Part shown: piece after piece, positions 35,001 to 46,702 of the stretch
Layout: each line of letters begins with the position of its first letter
Numbering within the stretch: position 1 is the first letter of the stretch
Source of the DNA: Conoideocrella luteorostrata
Lineage: Eukaryota; Ascomycota; Sordariomycetes; Hypocreales; Clavicipitaceae
Assembly (NCBI GenBank): GCA_032433595.1
Contig: JASWJB010000039.1
Coordinates: forward strand, 1-64,000
Direction of reading: 5' to 3'
Length of the DNA: 64,000 nt
Notes under the pieces: generated by a model
Seen by the model: only the letters and a program-made list of their open reading frames with translations
Told to the model about the DNA's origin: nothing
Databases searched by the model: none
Translations under genes and position numbers: made by a program

Positions 35001-35767
35001 ACAAGAAGTCCTATATGACTGATGTTTTAAAATGCTTGCTACGGCATAAATTGCCACAACCCCGACAACCAATTTTACATCATTGACAAGATGGCACATC
35101 TCCACCAACCTCAATCATCAATATATCTTCGTAATTCGGTTTATTACGCTTTCAGTGAATGGACCTTTTGGCTACTACACCTGCACTTGACGAACGATTC
35201 TTACTAGGGCCCCGCGCACTGCTATCGCGGTTTAGCTATGGCTAAACCCATATGACCTCAGCGAATCGCCGGTAAAACCCCACGGTTGCGCTTGCGTAAT
35301 TGAAGCGAGGCAAGCTTCAGTACAACACAGAGAGTTCCCATATGTTCTTGCCTAGCTACGTGATCATAACCCAACAGATATCATGCTTTGCGCCTCACGC
35401 AACAATAAAATTATTGTAAATTTAATATATTCTAAAGAAGGTGAGCACTTATAGTAGAATGGGATAAAGAATTGAAGGTGAAAGTGATACAATGGCGGCG
35501 TTGTTGACGATGTTGATTGACGAAGGAAGGTTGCGCCCGGCAGGCGTTGTGCACAGGGCAGCTTGTGTGGCCTGCACACCGATCCCGTGATAGGATGCCT
35601 GAATATGCGAGATAATAGGTCACTATTAGGCAAGCCATGTTGTTGCATAGTAATTTGTATGCGGTGGCGTGGGATGTGGGACGTGGCCCTACAAAAGAGC
35701 AGGTACAGCCCCGAGGAGCAAGAAAACACAGCTCCGAATATCACTGCCCCGCACATACGCTATAGCG
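32027..35767. other. long gene-poor interval upstream of the NLR
   Basis: About 3.7 kb. It holds a dispersed repeat copy at 32268-32355 (AGAGGTCTAATTCCTCGTCAA, then GGACAATTCCACTGAATCAG and CATAGCTGCAC). Small frames at 33163-33450 and 33854-34165 have no recognisable motif. The last few hundred bases are presumably the NLR promoter. I see no gene that I can support. Confidence 0.4.
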
Positions 35768-38700
35768 ATGACGAACCGCTCTGGTTCAGATGGTATCGAT
35801 GACGGTCGCGCTCGTGGACCCGAAAGGCGGCGACGGAGCTTTAACTACGGAATTGCTAGGCCAAACATTGTCTCGAAATCGTACACCCACAATGACTACG
35901 AGGTCGGCTGGATATGCGCCCTCCCGGTCGAGATGGCTGCCGCGAAGGCGATGCTGGACATTGTACACGATATACCTCTTAGCCGCCTCGACGACAGCAA
36001 CGCATACATCCTGGGAAGTATTGGCAGGACCAACATTGTCATTGCCGTCCTTCCATCGGGACATTACGGCATTACCAATGCCACCACGGTGGCAAGTAAT
36101 CTGCGGCGGACCTTTCCCTGCATCACCATCGGCCTCATGGTTGGAATTGGCGGAGGCGCCCCCTGCAAGGTGGATGTTCGACTTGGTGATGTCGTAGTGG
36201 GCGACAGGGTTGTCCAGCACGATTTTGGCAAGATCAGTAACAGGGGAAATTTGGAACGCATTGGTGTCATTAGCAAGCCGCCTCAGAGATTGCTGACCGC
36301 GGTCGCCAAGTTACGTGCAAATCATGAATCAGAACCGAGCCGGATTCCGGTCTTCCTACAGGAGATGCTCCAAGAGAATTCATTCATGTCGAGATACACT
36401 GGAATTGGGGGTCTGCGGGATAACCTCTATCAATCTAGATACGAACACATCGGTTCGTCGGATAACTGTGAGGATTGCGATCCTTCAATGCTAGTGAACA
36501 GACCAGCTCGTAGTAGCCCCAGCCCGAAAATTCATTACGGAACTATTGCCTCTGGGAATCAAGTCATAAAACATGCGCAGACCAGAGACTGCATCGCCCA
36601 TGATTTAGGATGCTTATGCTTCGAGATGGAGGCAGCGGGCCTGATGGACAATTACCCATGCTTGGTAATCAGAGGCATATGCGACTATTGCGACTCTCAC
36701 AAAAACAAGCATTGGCAGGAGCACGCTGCCGCCGTGGCAGCCGCATATGCAAAGGAGCTACTACTAGTTATGGCAGAGATTACTCTGGACGACTCAGGTT
36801 AGTAGCATGGTGATGTTAAGGAAGCTAGAGATTCTAACAACCTAAATGCAGAGCTACGACGGTGGCGGGAATATCAAGAAAGGCTCCGGGACTCTCTTTG
36901 GTTCGAAAGAATCAATGCTCACCGCTTCAATTTGAAGAAAAATCTTACCAAGACGTGCGAATGGTTGCTTAACCACAAAGACTATCTAAACTGGCTAGAT
37001 CCAGAGAAATCACTGGAGCACAACAACTTTCTATGGATCCGAGGGAAGCCAGGCGCTGGCAAGTCGACTATCATGAATTACGCCTGCACAGAGTCCACGA
37101 AACATGAATCAATTATCACTTTATCTTACTTTTTCAATGCAAGAGGCGAGGATTTAGAGCGATCAGCAGTAGGCATGTACCGGTCTTTGTTGTTTCAATT
37201 GTTGGAAGCTATGCCGACATTACTTGGGCTGTTTAACGCTCCTCAGCATGAAGGCGATTTGAAAAGAGTACATTCAGCCATCTTACGACAATCTAGCCAG
37301 GCCGTGTGGCCACTGAAGTTACTTCAAGACTTGCTATGTGACGCCATTCGACGTCTTGAAAGCAAACAAATCGTGCTCTTTATCGACGCTCTCGATGAGT
37401 GTGAAGATGGTGACGTAGAGGAGATGCTGGAATATTTTGAAGAGCTCTTGAAGGACGCCACTAATGATGGTGGGCGAATCAGACTATGCTTCTCCAGTCG
37501 GCATTATCCTCACATAGATATTCAGTGCGGTCGACAAGTGACGCTTGAGCTTCAGGGTGGTCATAAGGCGGACATTCATACCTACGTGCAAGCTAAACTC
37601 AAAGTCGGCAAATGCAAGCTTGCTGAGGAAATTAAGACCACAATCACCGACAAGGCTAGTGGTATCTTTATGTGGGTGGTTCTTGTGATCCAGATTCTCA
37701 ACGCCGAGTATAAAGATGGCCGGATCTTCGCCGTCAGAAAGCGCTTGGATACTATACCTTCGAAGCTAAGCGACGTTTTTAAGCAAATACTTGAAAGAGA
37801 TAACAAAAATCTGGCCGACTTTCGTCTTTGCATAACGTGGGTGCTCTTTTCGAGGCGCCCACTCAAGCTAGAAGAATTTTACTTCGGCTGTGTGAGTGAC
37901 CTACGACCAGATGAGCTGGACGTCTGGGATCCTAAGGAGATCACACGGGACGACATGAGCAGATACGTCCTTAGCTCCTCAAGGGGCCTCGCAGAGACCA
38001 CACAATCCAAGCCCCCCGTCGTCCAGTTCATACACGAGTCGGTGCGTGAATTTTTCCTCAACGCCGGCATTCATGAGCTTTGGCCAGATATTGCTCCGGC
38101 AGACTTCGAGAGCGCGAGTCATGACCGATTAGCTCATTGCTGTTATGTATATTTCAAGCTCAAGTTTCCGGACTCCGAAAAGAAAGAAGCGTTGTCGTTT
38201 TCCAAGAGGTACCCACTTATGGAATATTCCATCAATAATCTTCTCTATCATGTAGACCGTGCGGCGCTGCAAATCCCTCAAGACAGCTTTCTCAAAAACT
38301 TCCCGCTTCCTGTATGGATTCAAAAGCACAATATGCTCAAGTCCAGCTCAGTAGAACAGTACGAATCTTCTGCGGATCTGTTATATATTCTTGCAGATAG
38401 GAATTTACCTAGGCTCGTCGAGATCGCACTTGATCGGGACTCGAAAATAGATCTAAGAGGACAGAGGTATGGTTATCCACTTTTTGCGGCTTTGGCGCAT
38501 GGATACAGAGGTGTGGTGAAAGCGCTCCTATGTCGAGGCAGATCTCCTCAAGATTGCGGTTTTCTGGACCGGCTAGAGTACGGACGAGCAGCTCAAAGCC
38601 GTGGTCAGACACCACTCACCTGGGCTGCAGCTAGTGGACATGAAGAGGTCGTGAAGATGCTTCAAGCGAAAAAGGGGGTTGACAGGTCGCCGGGCAGAGA

Positions 38701-39424
38701 CGGTCGAACCGCGTTGTCTTGGGCAGCTGGTAACGGCCATGTCCTAGTCGTGCGGCAGCTTCTAGAAACCAAGGATATAGACAACACGAATGATGATCAT
38801 GGCCGATCGCCGCTGTGGTGGGCAGTCATGAACGGGCATCAATCTATTATTCGGATGCTGCTAGAGCGGACAGGGAGTGACATAAATTGCAGAGATAAGA
38901 AAGGGAAAACGCCACTCTGCTTAGCAGCCACGATTGGAGATGATGTGGTTGCAAAACTCTTAATGGCAATGCCTTTGATCGACGTTGACTCTCATGATGA
39001 GGGGGATCGGACGCCGCTATGGTGGGCCTCCATGAACGGGCACGAAAATGTGGTGAAGACTCTCCTTGAGACACGGGCAGTTAACGTAAACGCAAGGGAC
39101 CACAATTCCCGCACGTCACTCTGGTGGGCAGTCGTCAACGGGCACATAGGAACAGTTAAAGCTCTTCTCGCTACGGACGGAATTGATCCCGATGTGAAAG
39201 ACACAAGAGGCGCAACCCCTCTCTGGTGGGCAGTCTCTAAAGGGTTCGACGCTATTGCAAAGATGCTACTAGCCACTGGACGAGTGTCGCATGATCTGAC
39301 AGATTCTTGTTCTCGTAAGCCTTCTTTCCGAGGAGGTGGAATGAAGCCCCGGTTTATCTTTGACCTGCTCCAAGGAGAACTAAAGCCAGAGGAAGAGGAT
39401 AGACACTCTATCCCAGGAAGCTAA
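35768..39424 (+). CDS. NLR-like protein: nucleoside phosphorylase, NACHT and ankyrin repeats
   Basis: Model: join(35768..36797, 36852..39424), 1200 residues. The 54-nt intron (GTTAGT...CTAA...GCAG) joins ITLDDS to ELRRWREYQERL. Domains: a PNP/UDP-phosphorylase-like domain (about 43-335) opening YEVGWICALPVEMAAA, with GIGGGAP and the FEMEAAG motif; a NACHT NTPase with Walker A GKPGAGKST near 408 and Walker B VLFIDALDE near 519; then ankyrin repeats from about 926 to 1165. Several repeats share TPLWWA and NGH signatures. Such fungal STAND proteins act as cytosolic sensors in non-self recognition and cell death. The ATG at 35768 was chosen; an upstream in-frame ATG at 35669 would add a low-complexity leader. 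No stop or frameshift is seen. Confidence 0.9.
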
Positions 39425-39471
39425 TCAGGCAGAGACGACTTAGCAGCTGGGTATTTATTACCATTTCGTCT

Positions 39472-39883
39472 CTATAATCGCCAACAACGCTTCTTTCTAG
39501 TCCCGGAAGAACTAAACCAGAGAAAGAGGGGGAACAACTGGCCATACTGATCCAAGAACCCTCGGACCGTACCCACGGTTTTCAGGTCTGCATCGCAACC
39601 CAGTATTTTTCCATTCTTGGACCTCACATTCATACTCATCCTCCAAGAACGATCCAAGTCGCTTTATCACCTTGCTTGTGAACTTCATGTCCGTATCCTT
39701 CCAACTCAGAAGTAGGACAGCAGTAGGACAGCCGTCAAGGGATAGCGGACGACACGCTTGTGCCACGCTGCCTTGATGGCTACTTCGAGACCCTTTAGCC
39801 ATTCCGGTAATTCGATGTGGTGTCGCACAGAAGAGACATCCCGAGTTGACGAGAGTCAGAACAAACTGGGTTGCAGCCACCAA
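39472..39883 (-). pseudogene. caspase-like (peptidase C14-type) fragment
   Basis: A 123-codon frame contains TAVLLLSWKDTDMKFTSKV and LGSFLEDEYECEVQEWKN, which resemble the first strand and helix of fungal caspase-like domains. A second frame then reads VRGFLDQYGQLFPLFLWFSS, resembling the strand before the catalytic histidine, where family members have a YYxGHG motif that is lost here. So I read it as a frameshifted, truncated relic. It starts about 50 bases beyond the NLR stop, on the opposite strand. Caspase-like domains are common partners in fungal cell-death loci, but recognition here is from short motifs only. Confidence 0.4.
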
Positions 39884-40352
39884 GCTTGGTAGCTAAGGGT
39901 TGGGGTTGAGGTTCGTGCGTGTGGCCGCAAGTTGGACAGTTCATTACGAAATCTGGAGGGCAAATTGATCGCGATAGCTCTATGGACCTAACATGCCTGA
40001 AAACAATTCATAATTGTCCGAACTTTGATGGATGAGAGGTTGGAGGCGAAACGGAGCTTCCACATTAGGCTGCAGCGGATTCATGTGACCTCACTGCTGC
40101 CAAGGACGAACGAAGGAAGGGATCGAGCTTAGGATTTGTCTACAGTGATGATAAGCAACTACAACTATACTAGAGACATCATACGCGCAAATTTTGGCAA
40201 ACGCAGCCTCGTACTCGACTACATCTTCAATAAGATCAACTATTGCGAAACTCTTCACGACCAAGCAAGTTCCGGTTGCTTGCGATGCCACCGCGACTCT
40301 AATTGCCTGTCTGCAGGGAAATAACTAAAACGGCCGCATAACTAGCCAAATA
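39884..40352. other. spacer, nothing recognised
   Basis: About 470 bases upstream of the caspase-like fragment and 3' of the DUF6594 relic. One short chance frame on the minus strand. Confidence 0.3.
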
Positions 40353-41035
40353 TTAGTCAATATTACTCGCAAAAAATAATACTAGTAGACTTCAATACCC
40401 CGCCGTAGCCGCTAGTCTCTTAAACGGTCGTCCCAGCGTTGCGCAGCTCAGAATCGTTAAGCATACAAAAAGAAAGGTCGTGATCACAACGAGCTTCGCC
40501 TGCAGGTTCTTGAACAATTGTAGACGCCACAAGGGCACGATCAACATGCTCGTATCAGCTACAAAAACGGTCATAGAACCGAGTGTCTCGATGGAATCGT
40601 CGCTGGCAATACAGGCCTCCCTCTGATCACGGTTGTTGAGGTGGGCTCGCTTTGAAGATCTGCGGAATAGCTTCAGACCATCCCGGGTGTGGAGCACAAC
40701 AGTTTCCTCAAACCATTGGCGCATGATCGATTTCGGCTTGGAAATAGATACGAGTTCGTCACGGTGGTTGATGAAATCGGCTTCATCGGCCGCGATTGTA
40801 CCGGGGTTGTTGGTAAGCCAAGCTTCGATGTTTCGTATGTTTCTTTTTGGCGCCGGAAGGAGTGAGTGACCGGCGCAATATTTGATCAGCATCTCATCTA
40901 GTGGACTTAGCAAACGGAACATGAATGCTCTCTACTCATAATGCGTCTACGTACCGTACTCTGCAAGCTTGCCACAAATTGTCGCGATAAGTTTCTACAG
41001 TTCTGGCAAATCGTCCTCTTCTATATCGCCGTGAA
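40353..41035 (-). pseudogene. DUF6594-type fungal membrane protein, broken
   Basis: The core frame (40392-40922) contains DEMLIKYCAGHSLLPAPKRN, RNIEAWLTNN and a C-terminal hydrophobic segment LVVITTFLFVCLTILSC, matching my memory of DUF6594 proteins. An intron near 40917-40970 (GTACGT...GCTAAG...CTAG) joins it to KLIATICGKLAEY upstream. That upstream exon has an in-frame TAG after LPEL, and a TGA after ATAGY interrupts the last helix, with the frame then continuing SLLVLFFASNID to a TAA at 40353. Both are nonsense changes of the C-to-T type (CAG to TAG and CGA to TGA are the likely ancestors). The N-terminal part is unclear. Confidence 0.5.
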
Positions 41036-42873
41036 GCATGTCCAGGGTCTATTATACAATGGCGCAGAAACGTGAGCCGCAATTTTCGGTCCTAATATTT
41101 TGAGCTGTAGCTCGGAAGAGGATAAGGCTCGGAAGAAGATGAAGCACGGAATAGAGTCATGCAGGTTGAAGTGAGGCTGCCCAATGCCCCGCCCCAGAAA
41201 CAGGCCATATCGTCCATGACCGTCAGCTCCGCACCCACGTTCTTGCTCGCCGTCATACTTCTCGCGAACTTGTTTAAGTATAAGGACATCTTTCAAACCA
41301 AAGGATCCCCGTCTTGCTCGTGCCTTTGACGTATTGGACAGGTCCCACGGAACAAAAACGGACCACCATCCGCATCTCGATTTATCACCAGTGCGACGCC
41401 ACGCCCCGCTAGTCCGGCCGAAATCGAAACATGCGAGGCACTGGTGGCGAGGCCGGAAACGAGAAACATTCATCGAACGAATGAATCCGCCAAAGCCTTT
41501 GCTTTACAATGCTATGCCGACGAGGAAGAACAGCCGGGAACCATGAAAATAAGCTCTGATGGTAAACGTTCTAATCGTCCGTGTGGCGGCTGGGTTATCG
41601 CAAAGCCATTAGATGGACGACCAACCCCACAGGCGCCACCTGTGAATAATCCTCTAAACAAAAAGGCTGATAAATAGTAAGGATTTGTCCCCTCCAAATA
41701 ATACCTCTTAATGATAGTGACACCAAAAATAGATACAGGCCCAAGGTCGATCGTCGCCGAGCTTCGATTCCACGTACTGCAAGATTCACAGTAGTTGGAA
41801 CTACCATTCAATCACATCGCTTGAATGATCTATCCAAGTAATACGTCGTACAGCCTTTGGGTCGATGGGAGCTCCAACTTAAAGGGTTGACTGGAACACC
41901 CCTGATTCTGGCGAATCGACAGGGAATTACAAGTCCAGACATAAACTATCTAACTAGGAGGCATTTATGTTCAGTATTGGCCCCTCCGCCATCCGCAATC
42001 TATTCCCATCTTGATGGGAATATCACCCTCATTATCAGAATTTTCCGTTCGTTCTGGACATGGCTCCGCTTCTGAAATCCGGCGACCAACCGCTCAAAAC
42101 TTTTATCTGACCTTGGAGGGCTTGGGAAGTAGTTGGGGGCAGATAGTGCATCATGCGTTCACGTCTTAGAGAGGCTTTTGTGAATTATTTGAGCTCGGAA
42201 TCACTAAGCCTAACTGTCATAGCTTGGGAGCGGCTCCGGACTCATTTAAGAGAGTAAGTGGAAACAATTAATGCTTACATCCTGACATGGTTATATTCTT
42301 TACGGTCTTACTCATATATTTTGTTACGTAGAAAACTTTGTCATGTATTACCTCTGCTATGGCCATGGGTGGTAACAGCTGGTATCCCGATTAGGTCACC
42401 TGCCGCCAAACTTCCCCGGGCCGCTGCCCCTCAATCTGCAGACGAACTTCCCAGAAACATCGAAGCGATAGCCAATCCGCGAGCAGAAATCATCAGAAGC
42501 AAACGGCCATCTTTATTTTGCATTTACTTTTCAAGGAAACCCACGCAACGTCCGGCAAAACCTCCTACCTACCCTAACCAGTGTGGTCGCGCGCCTTTCT
42601 GTCTGTCACACAGCATTATGCGACCCCTCATGCAGATGCCACAGTGTCAACAGCATACATTGAGCAAGGTTATCATGTCAGTTAGAACCAAAGCCTAGCA
42701 TCATCATTAGCGCCTGTTCAACATTTTACATTTTGAGGGCCAACGTCGTGGCGTTTTCGCAAGCAGAATTGATCAACACCGTATTCAAACGCGCGACACT
42801 CCAAAAATTTCACCTACAAAAGATCAGAAAATTACTGGGCTAATCTCTGTTTTCTCGCCAGTCCACAAACGTC
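41036..42873. other. intergenic upstream of the HET-ankyrin gene
   Basis: About 1.8 kb. Overlapping short ORFs on both strands (41021-41473, 41444-41677, 42258-42698) show no family motif and no coherent splice pattern. The right end is presumably the HET gene promoter. Confidence 0.35.
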
Positions 42874-45306
42874 ATGCGTCTTCTAATGGTTAGCACAATG
42901 GTCGTCGAAGAATTCACATATGACCATATCCCGGAGTATGCAATTCTGTCTCATAGATGGGGTAGATATGAACTCACCCTAAAAGACGTGCAAGATCGCA
43001 TATGGGAGAAGGAGTGGTTTTGCGAGTACGAGCACCTGTTGGGATCATTGAACAAAGTACAACAGTGCTGTCTGAGAGCTCAAGCCGATACTTACGAATA
43101 CGTGTGGATCGACACTTGTTGCATTGACAAGACAAGTAGTGCAGAGTTATCCGAGGCGATTAACTCCATGTTTCTTTGGTACCAGAACGCTGGGAAATGC
43201 TACGCCTACCTCAACGACGTACCATCGAAGGCTACATTTGAGAACAGCGAGTGGTTCAGCAGAGGGTGGACCTTACAAGAGCTACTCGCCCCCTCTGAGG
43301 TCTACTTTGTCGATCAGGACTGGAGAGATCTGGGGACTAAAGGAGAATTGCGACAAGATATATCACGTTGTACGCGCATACCCGTGAATATCCTCGCTGG
43401 TGCTGATCTGGAATCAGCTAGTGTAGCGCAAAAAATGTCCTGGGCTTCGCATCGACGGACCAGAAGGGTCGAAGATCGTGCCTATTGCTTAATGGGAATA
43501 TTCGGCATCAATATGCCATTATTATACGGAGAAGGAGAAAGGGCTTTTATTAGGCTCCAAGAAGAGATCATGCGAGTCTTGGATGACCACAGTCTATTTG
43601 CGTGGAAATCCTCAGATAATCGCGGCGGGTTCCTGGCCACCTCTCCCGATGCGTTCGTCAATTCCCAAAACATCGTCCCATTAAAAGCGTTTGGCATTCA
43701 CAGTGGCCCCGTGACATTGAGCAGCAGAGGCGTACATTTGCAAGTCCGCTTTCTTGGTAAAGGCGCCGGAGGGCTGGGCATGGTGGTTCTTCACTGTGCA
43801 GAGAGAGATGGGAACAAGCCAGTCGCTATTTATGCTCAAGATGTGGCGCTGACGATGCAGCGATTCGAGAGAATCTGTACCGAAACCTTCGAGTTGCTGG
43901 ACCCAAGCCAATTTCCAGCCTCGAAATATTCTATACGCCAAATCTGCATCCAAACAGGGCGGATGACGCCAGTGAGTAGAAGCGAGGAGTCTGTGAAACA
44001 TATCATCAGCAACCGTATTTACAGTGATGATAGACTTTCTGGGTTTATGAATTCTGATTACCCCGCTAAAGAGTTGTTTCTCGCAGCACGGACTGGGCTC
44101 CAAGATGATGTATGGTTGTTGCTGACTCGAAGTGATCTCAATACAAGTCTGAAAGACAGGAATGGGCTGACAGTTCTATGGCACTCGGTAATGGGCAATC
44201 AAGAGACACTTGTCGAAACACTGCTAGCTCGCAGTAACGTCGAGGTAGACTCAGTAAGCAATGCAGGCTTAACGCCGCTGCTGTGGGCTGTCGCAAACGC
44301 GCTTGAGCGCATGGTCCAGCTACTACTCGAGAATGGTGCCAACATTGAGGCAAAGGATTCAGATGGCAACACGTCACTTTCGACAGCCTGCATGAAAGGA
44401 AAATTTGGTATCGCTAAGCTACTGCTGGAAAGTGGTGCCAATATCGAGATAAGGAATGTCTCGGGCCTCACACCACTTTCGATAGCCTGTTGGCACGAAG
44501 CAAACGATGTCGCTAGGCTACTAATTCAGAGGGGTGCTAACATTGAGGCGAAAGATCCAGATGGCAACACCTCACTTTCGACAGCCTGCATGAAAGGAAA
44601 ATGTGGTATCGCTAAGCTACTACTAGAAAGTAGTGCCAACATCGAGATAACGAATGTATCAGGCCGTACACCACTTTCAATAGCCTGTTGGCATGAACAA
44701 ACCGATATTGTCAAGCTCCTATTTGAGAGGGGCGCCAGCGTAGCAAAGGATCCAGATAGGAACTCATTACTTTCCATAGCCTGTTGGAAGGGAAACAACG
44801 ATCTTGCCAAGCTACTACTCGAGAGTGGTGCCAACATCGATGCAAAGGGTATTTCAGGCCGTACACCGCTTTCGATAGCCTGTTGGCTGGGAAACGACGA
44901 CCTTGTCAAGATGCTACTTGAGAGTGGTGCCAATATAGAAGGGAGGCGTCCGAATGGCCGAACAGCACTTTTATCAGCCTGTTCGCGGGGACACTATGAT
45001 ATGACCAAGCTACTGCTCGAAAAAGGTGCCGATGTCGATGCAAAGGATACCGATGGCTGGACTCCACTTTCGATAGCCAGCTCATGTGGATTTGAGAGCA
45101 TCGCCAGGCAGCTTCTCAGTCATGGTGCTGATGTTGGCGCCAAGAACAGTATGGGGCTTGGTCCGATTCAAGAGGCACAGAAGCATGGGCACAAGGCTCT
45201 AATTAAGCTTTTGCGCGAGAAGGGTGGCATAACTCAGTCGAGGTCATCACTTCTTCGGCGAACGGCTACCGACAAGCTCAACCTGTGGCGACGCAATCGC
45301 TCATAG
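42874..45306 (+). CDS. HET-domain protein with C-terminal ankyrin repeats
   Basis: An 810-residue, intronless protein. The HET domain (about 20-170) has YAILSHRWG, VWIDTCCIDKTSSAELSEAI, AYLNDV and WFSRGWTLQELLAP; the downstream region has the VEDRAYCLMGIFGINMPLLYGEG motif typical of the family. From about residue 390 come eleven or so ankyrin repeats, many of the form GANIEAKD.DGNTSLSTAC or RTPLSIACW. HET proteins trigger cell death in heterokaryon incompatibility, with the repeats as the sensor. Two adjacent 198-bp units (44338-44535 and 44536-44733) are nearly identical, showing recent repeat duplication. The start MRLLMVSTM with the HET motif following closely fits other HET proteins. Confidence 0.95.
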   Translation: MRLLMVSTMVVEEFTYDHIPEYAILSHRWGRYELTLKDVQDRIWEKEWFCEYEHLLGSLNKVQQCCLRAQADTYEYVWIDTCCIDKTSSAELSEAINSMFLWYQNAGKCYAYLNDVPSKATFENSEWFSRGWTLQELLAPSEVYFVDQDWRDLGTKGELRQDISRCTRIPVNILAGADLESASVAQKMSWASHRRTRRVEDRAYCLMGIFGINMPLLYGEGERAFIRLQEEIMRVLDDHSLFAWKSSDNRGGFLATSPDAFVNSQNIVPLKAFGIHSGPVTLSSRGVHLQVRFLGKGAGGLGMVVLHCAERDGNKPVAIYAQDVALTMQRFERICTETFELLDPSQFPASKYSIRQICIQTGRMTPVSRSEESVKHIISNRIYSDDRLSGFMNSDYPAKELFLAARTGLQDDVWLLLTRSDLNTSLKDRNGLTVLWHSVMGNQETLVETLLARSNVEVDSVSNAGLTPLLWAVANALERMVQLLLENGANIEAKDSDGNTSLSTACMKGKFGIAKLLLESGANIEIRNVSGLTPLSIACWHEANDVARLLIQRGANIEAKDPDGNTSLSTACMKGKCGIAKLLLESSANIEITNVSGRTPLSIACWHEQTDIVKLLFERGASVAKDPDRNSLLSIACWKGNNDLAKLLLESGANIDAKGISGRTPLSIACWLGNDDLVKMLLESGANIEGRRPNGRTALLSACSRGHYDMTKLLLEKGADVDAKDTDGWTPLSIASSCGFESIARQLLSHGADVGAKNSMGLGPIQEAQKHGHKALIKLLREKGGITQSRSSLLRRTATDKLNLWRRNRS

Positions 45307-46508
45307 GCAGCTGTAGGATTACGCATCACAAGTATGCTGCGAAGGCCCGAAATTTTAGCAACCTCAAGTTCCTTCATCATTATCTCAGCCAAACGGCGGG
45401 CGGCCGGGGCGCGCGTCTCTCTGCTTTCTCTCGATTCCTTAGGACGCTGGTACGTCTTGTCAAAGACATCCGGGAGAAACGTTCTCGTCTTAGCCAACAA
45501 ATGACTTTGACTTATTAAGTTTCATGCGTCTTGAAAGTAGACTCTCTTCCAACTGCGTCTTGCATACGTGTCATCTGATGATCTAGCCATCTCTCATTGC
45601 GCCCGATGGGGCTATCCCACGCTTTCAGTCCGTAAAGTCCATGAATTGCATTTGATAAAGCTACCTGAGTGACCTCCGATGTACGCCACGGACTTCTTGT
45701 CTTGAGGTAACTATCGGGCCCGGGTCTACTCTTGGTCATCCTCATCGAGGCTTAAAATGATACGTGCACTTCATTAACTTTAGGTCTAACGGCACATCTG
45801 GAGCGGATTTTAATTGGAAGGAGATCCTGTCTGCCTCTTTTCCAGGCTTAAGAGGGCTGCCCGGCGTTCCCAGCCACCTGTCTTTCATGTCTCTCTTTTT
45901 GGCGCCGGAAGCCTTGAAGCTCAGGCATGCCTGCATCTTGCGGCTAGGGCCACCCGAACCGCCCTCTTCATTTAAATAACTATATAGCTGGTAAATAACT
46001 AACAAGAAGAACAAGAGTAGTAAATGTAGTGAGATTATGTAGTCTATGTCGATTGCGCTTGTGTTTCTTTGTCGCCTTGTCAGGCTGGGTGTGTTGGAGC
46101 AATTAACCGCTCAGCCGCTAGAGCAAAAGTGTAGGCCTACTGAACTTCTTTCCAGTGGCTGCAATTGGGGCTCATACTCCACGCAACAGGGGGCATCAAA
46201 CCGAAAAACAGGCGAGCAAATTTCCTGCTTTGTAGATGTATTGAACCGTCATACGCTCAGAAACAGGGGACTCCGTGGGATCCCAGCACAAAGCTCAGCT
46301 CTGTTCAAGATACGGTTGGGTCGTAGTGACGTGCACCGCACTGAGCAAATTGTCAGTTGCGGCACATGAAGGTCGCGTGTTCAAAAACATGACATAAATT
46401 TACCCGTCGGAAAACCCAGTTTTAGGCGGTTAGTTTAATTTCTTAGTGGCTCCCAGGGTCAATGGACAAGGTCCTGGCTTGACCTGATGGATGGGTTTGC
46501 CCGTGGCA
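45307..46508. other. intergenic with unplaced minus-strand frames
   Basis: About 1.2 kb. Two minus frames (45515-45745 and 45742-46014) have a protein-like composition (for example SPWRTSEVTQVALSNAIHGL and GRNERWLDHQ) but are out of phase with each other and I do not recognise them. Possibly a gene relic. Nothing firmer. Confidence 0.3.
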
Positions 46509-46702
46509 GTACTCCGTACTCCGTATTGAGGTGCAGTATAGACGCCTATAACCTTGGAGCAAGCACCTACTGCTAGTATAAACGTGGCGCTGGCCCGTGT
46601 CGGTGGCCCACACACACCCTTCTAGCCCTCGTTATCTGGTAATCGCGATCATCTGATAAAAGGAGGTGGTTAAAAAATCCCTTCTCTGCGAGGTACGGAG
46701 TA
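46509..46702. mobile_element. small MITE bounded by TACTCCGTA / TACGGAGTA
   Basis: The left end reads TACTCCGTACTCCGTA (46509-46524), the right end TACGGAGTA (46694-46702): inverted termini about 190 bp apart with a possible TA duplication. The same motif occurs near 47658, 56857-56873 and 61934. TACGGAGTA-ended short elements are frequent in fungal genomes. Confidence 0.45.

Noticed and set aside
42258..42698. 146-codon plus frame upstream of the HET gene
   Set aside because: Low-complexity, Arg/Pro-rich composition, no motif and no conserved feature seen.
45515..46014. Two protein-like minus frames
   Set aside because: Composition is suggestive but the frames are out of phase, no intron joins them convincingly and I recognise no family; left as part of an intergenic note.
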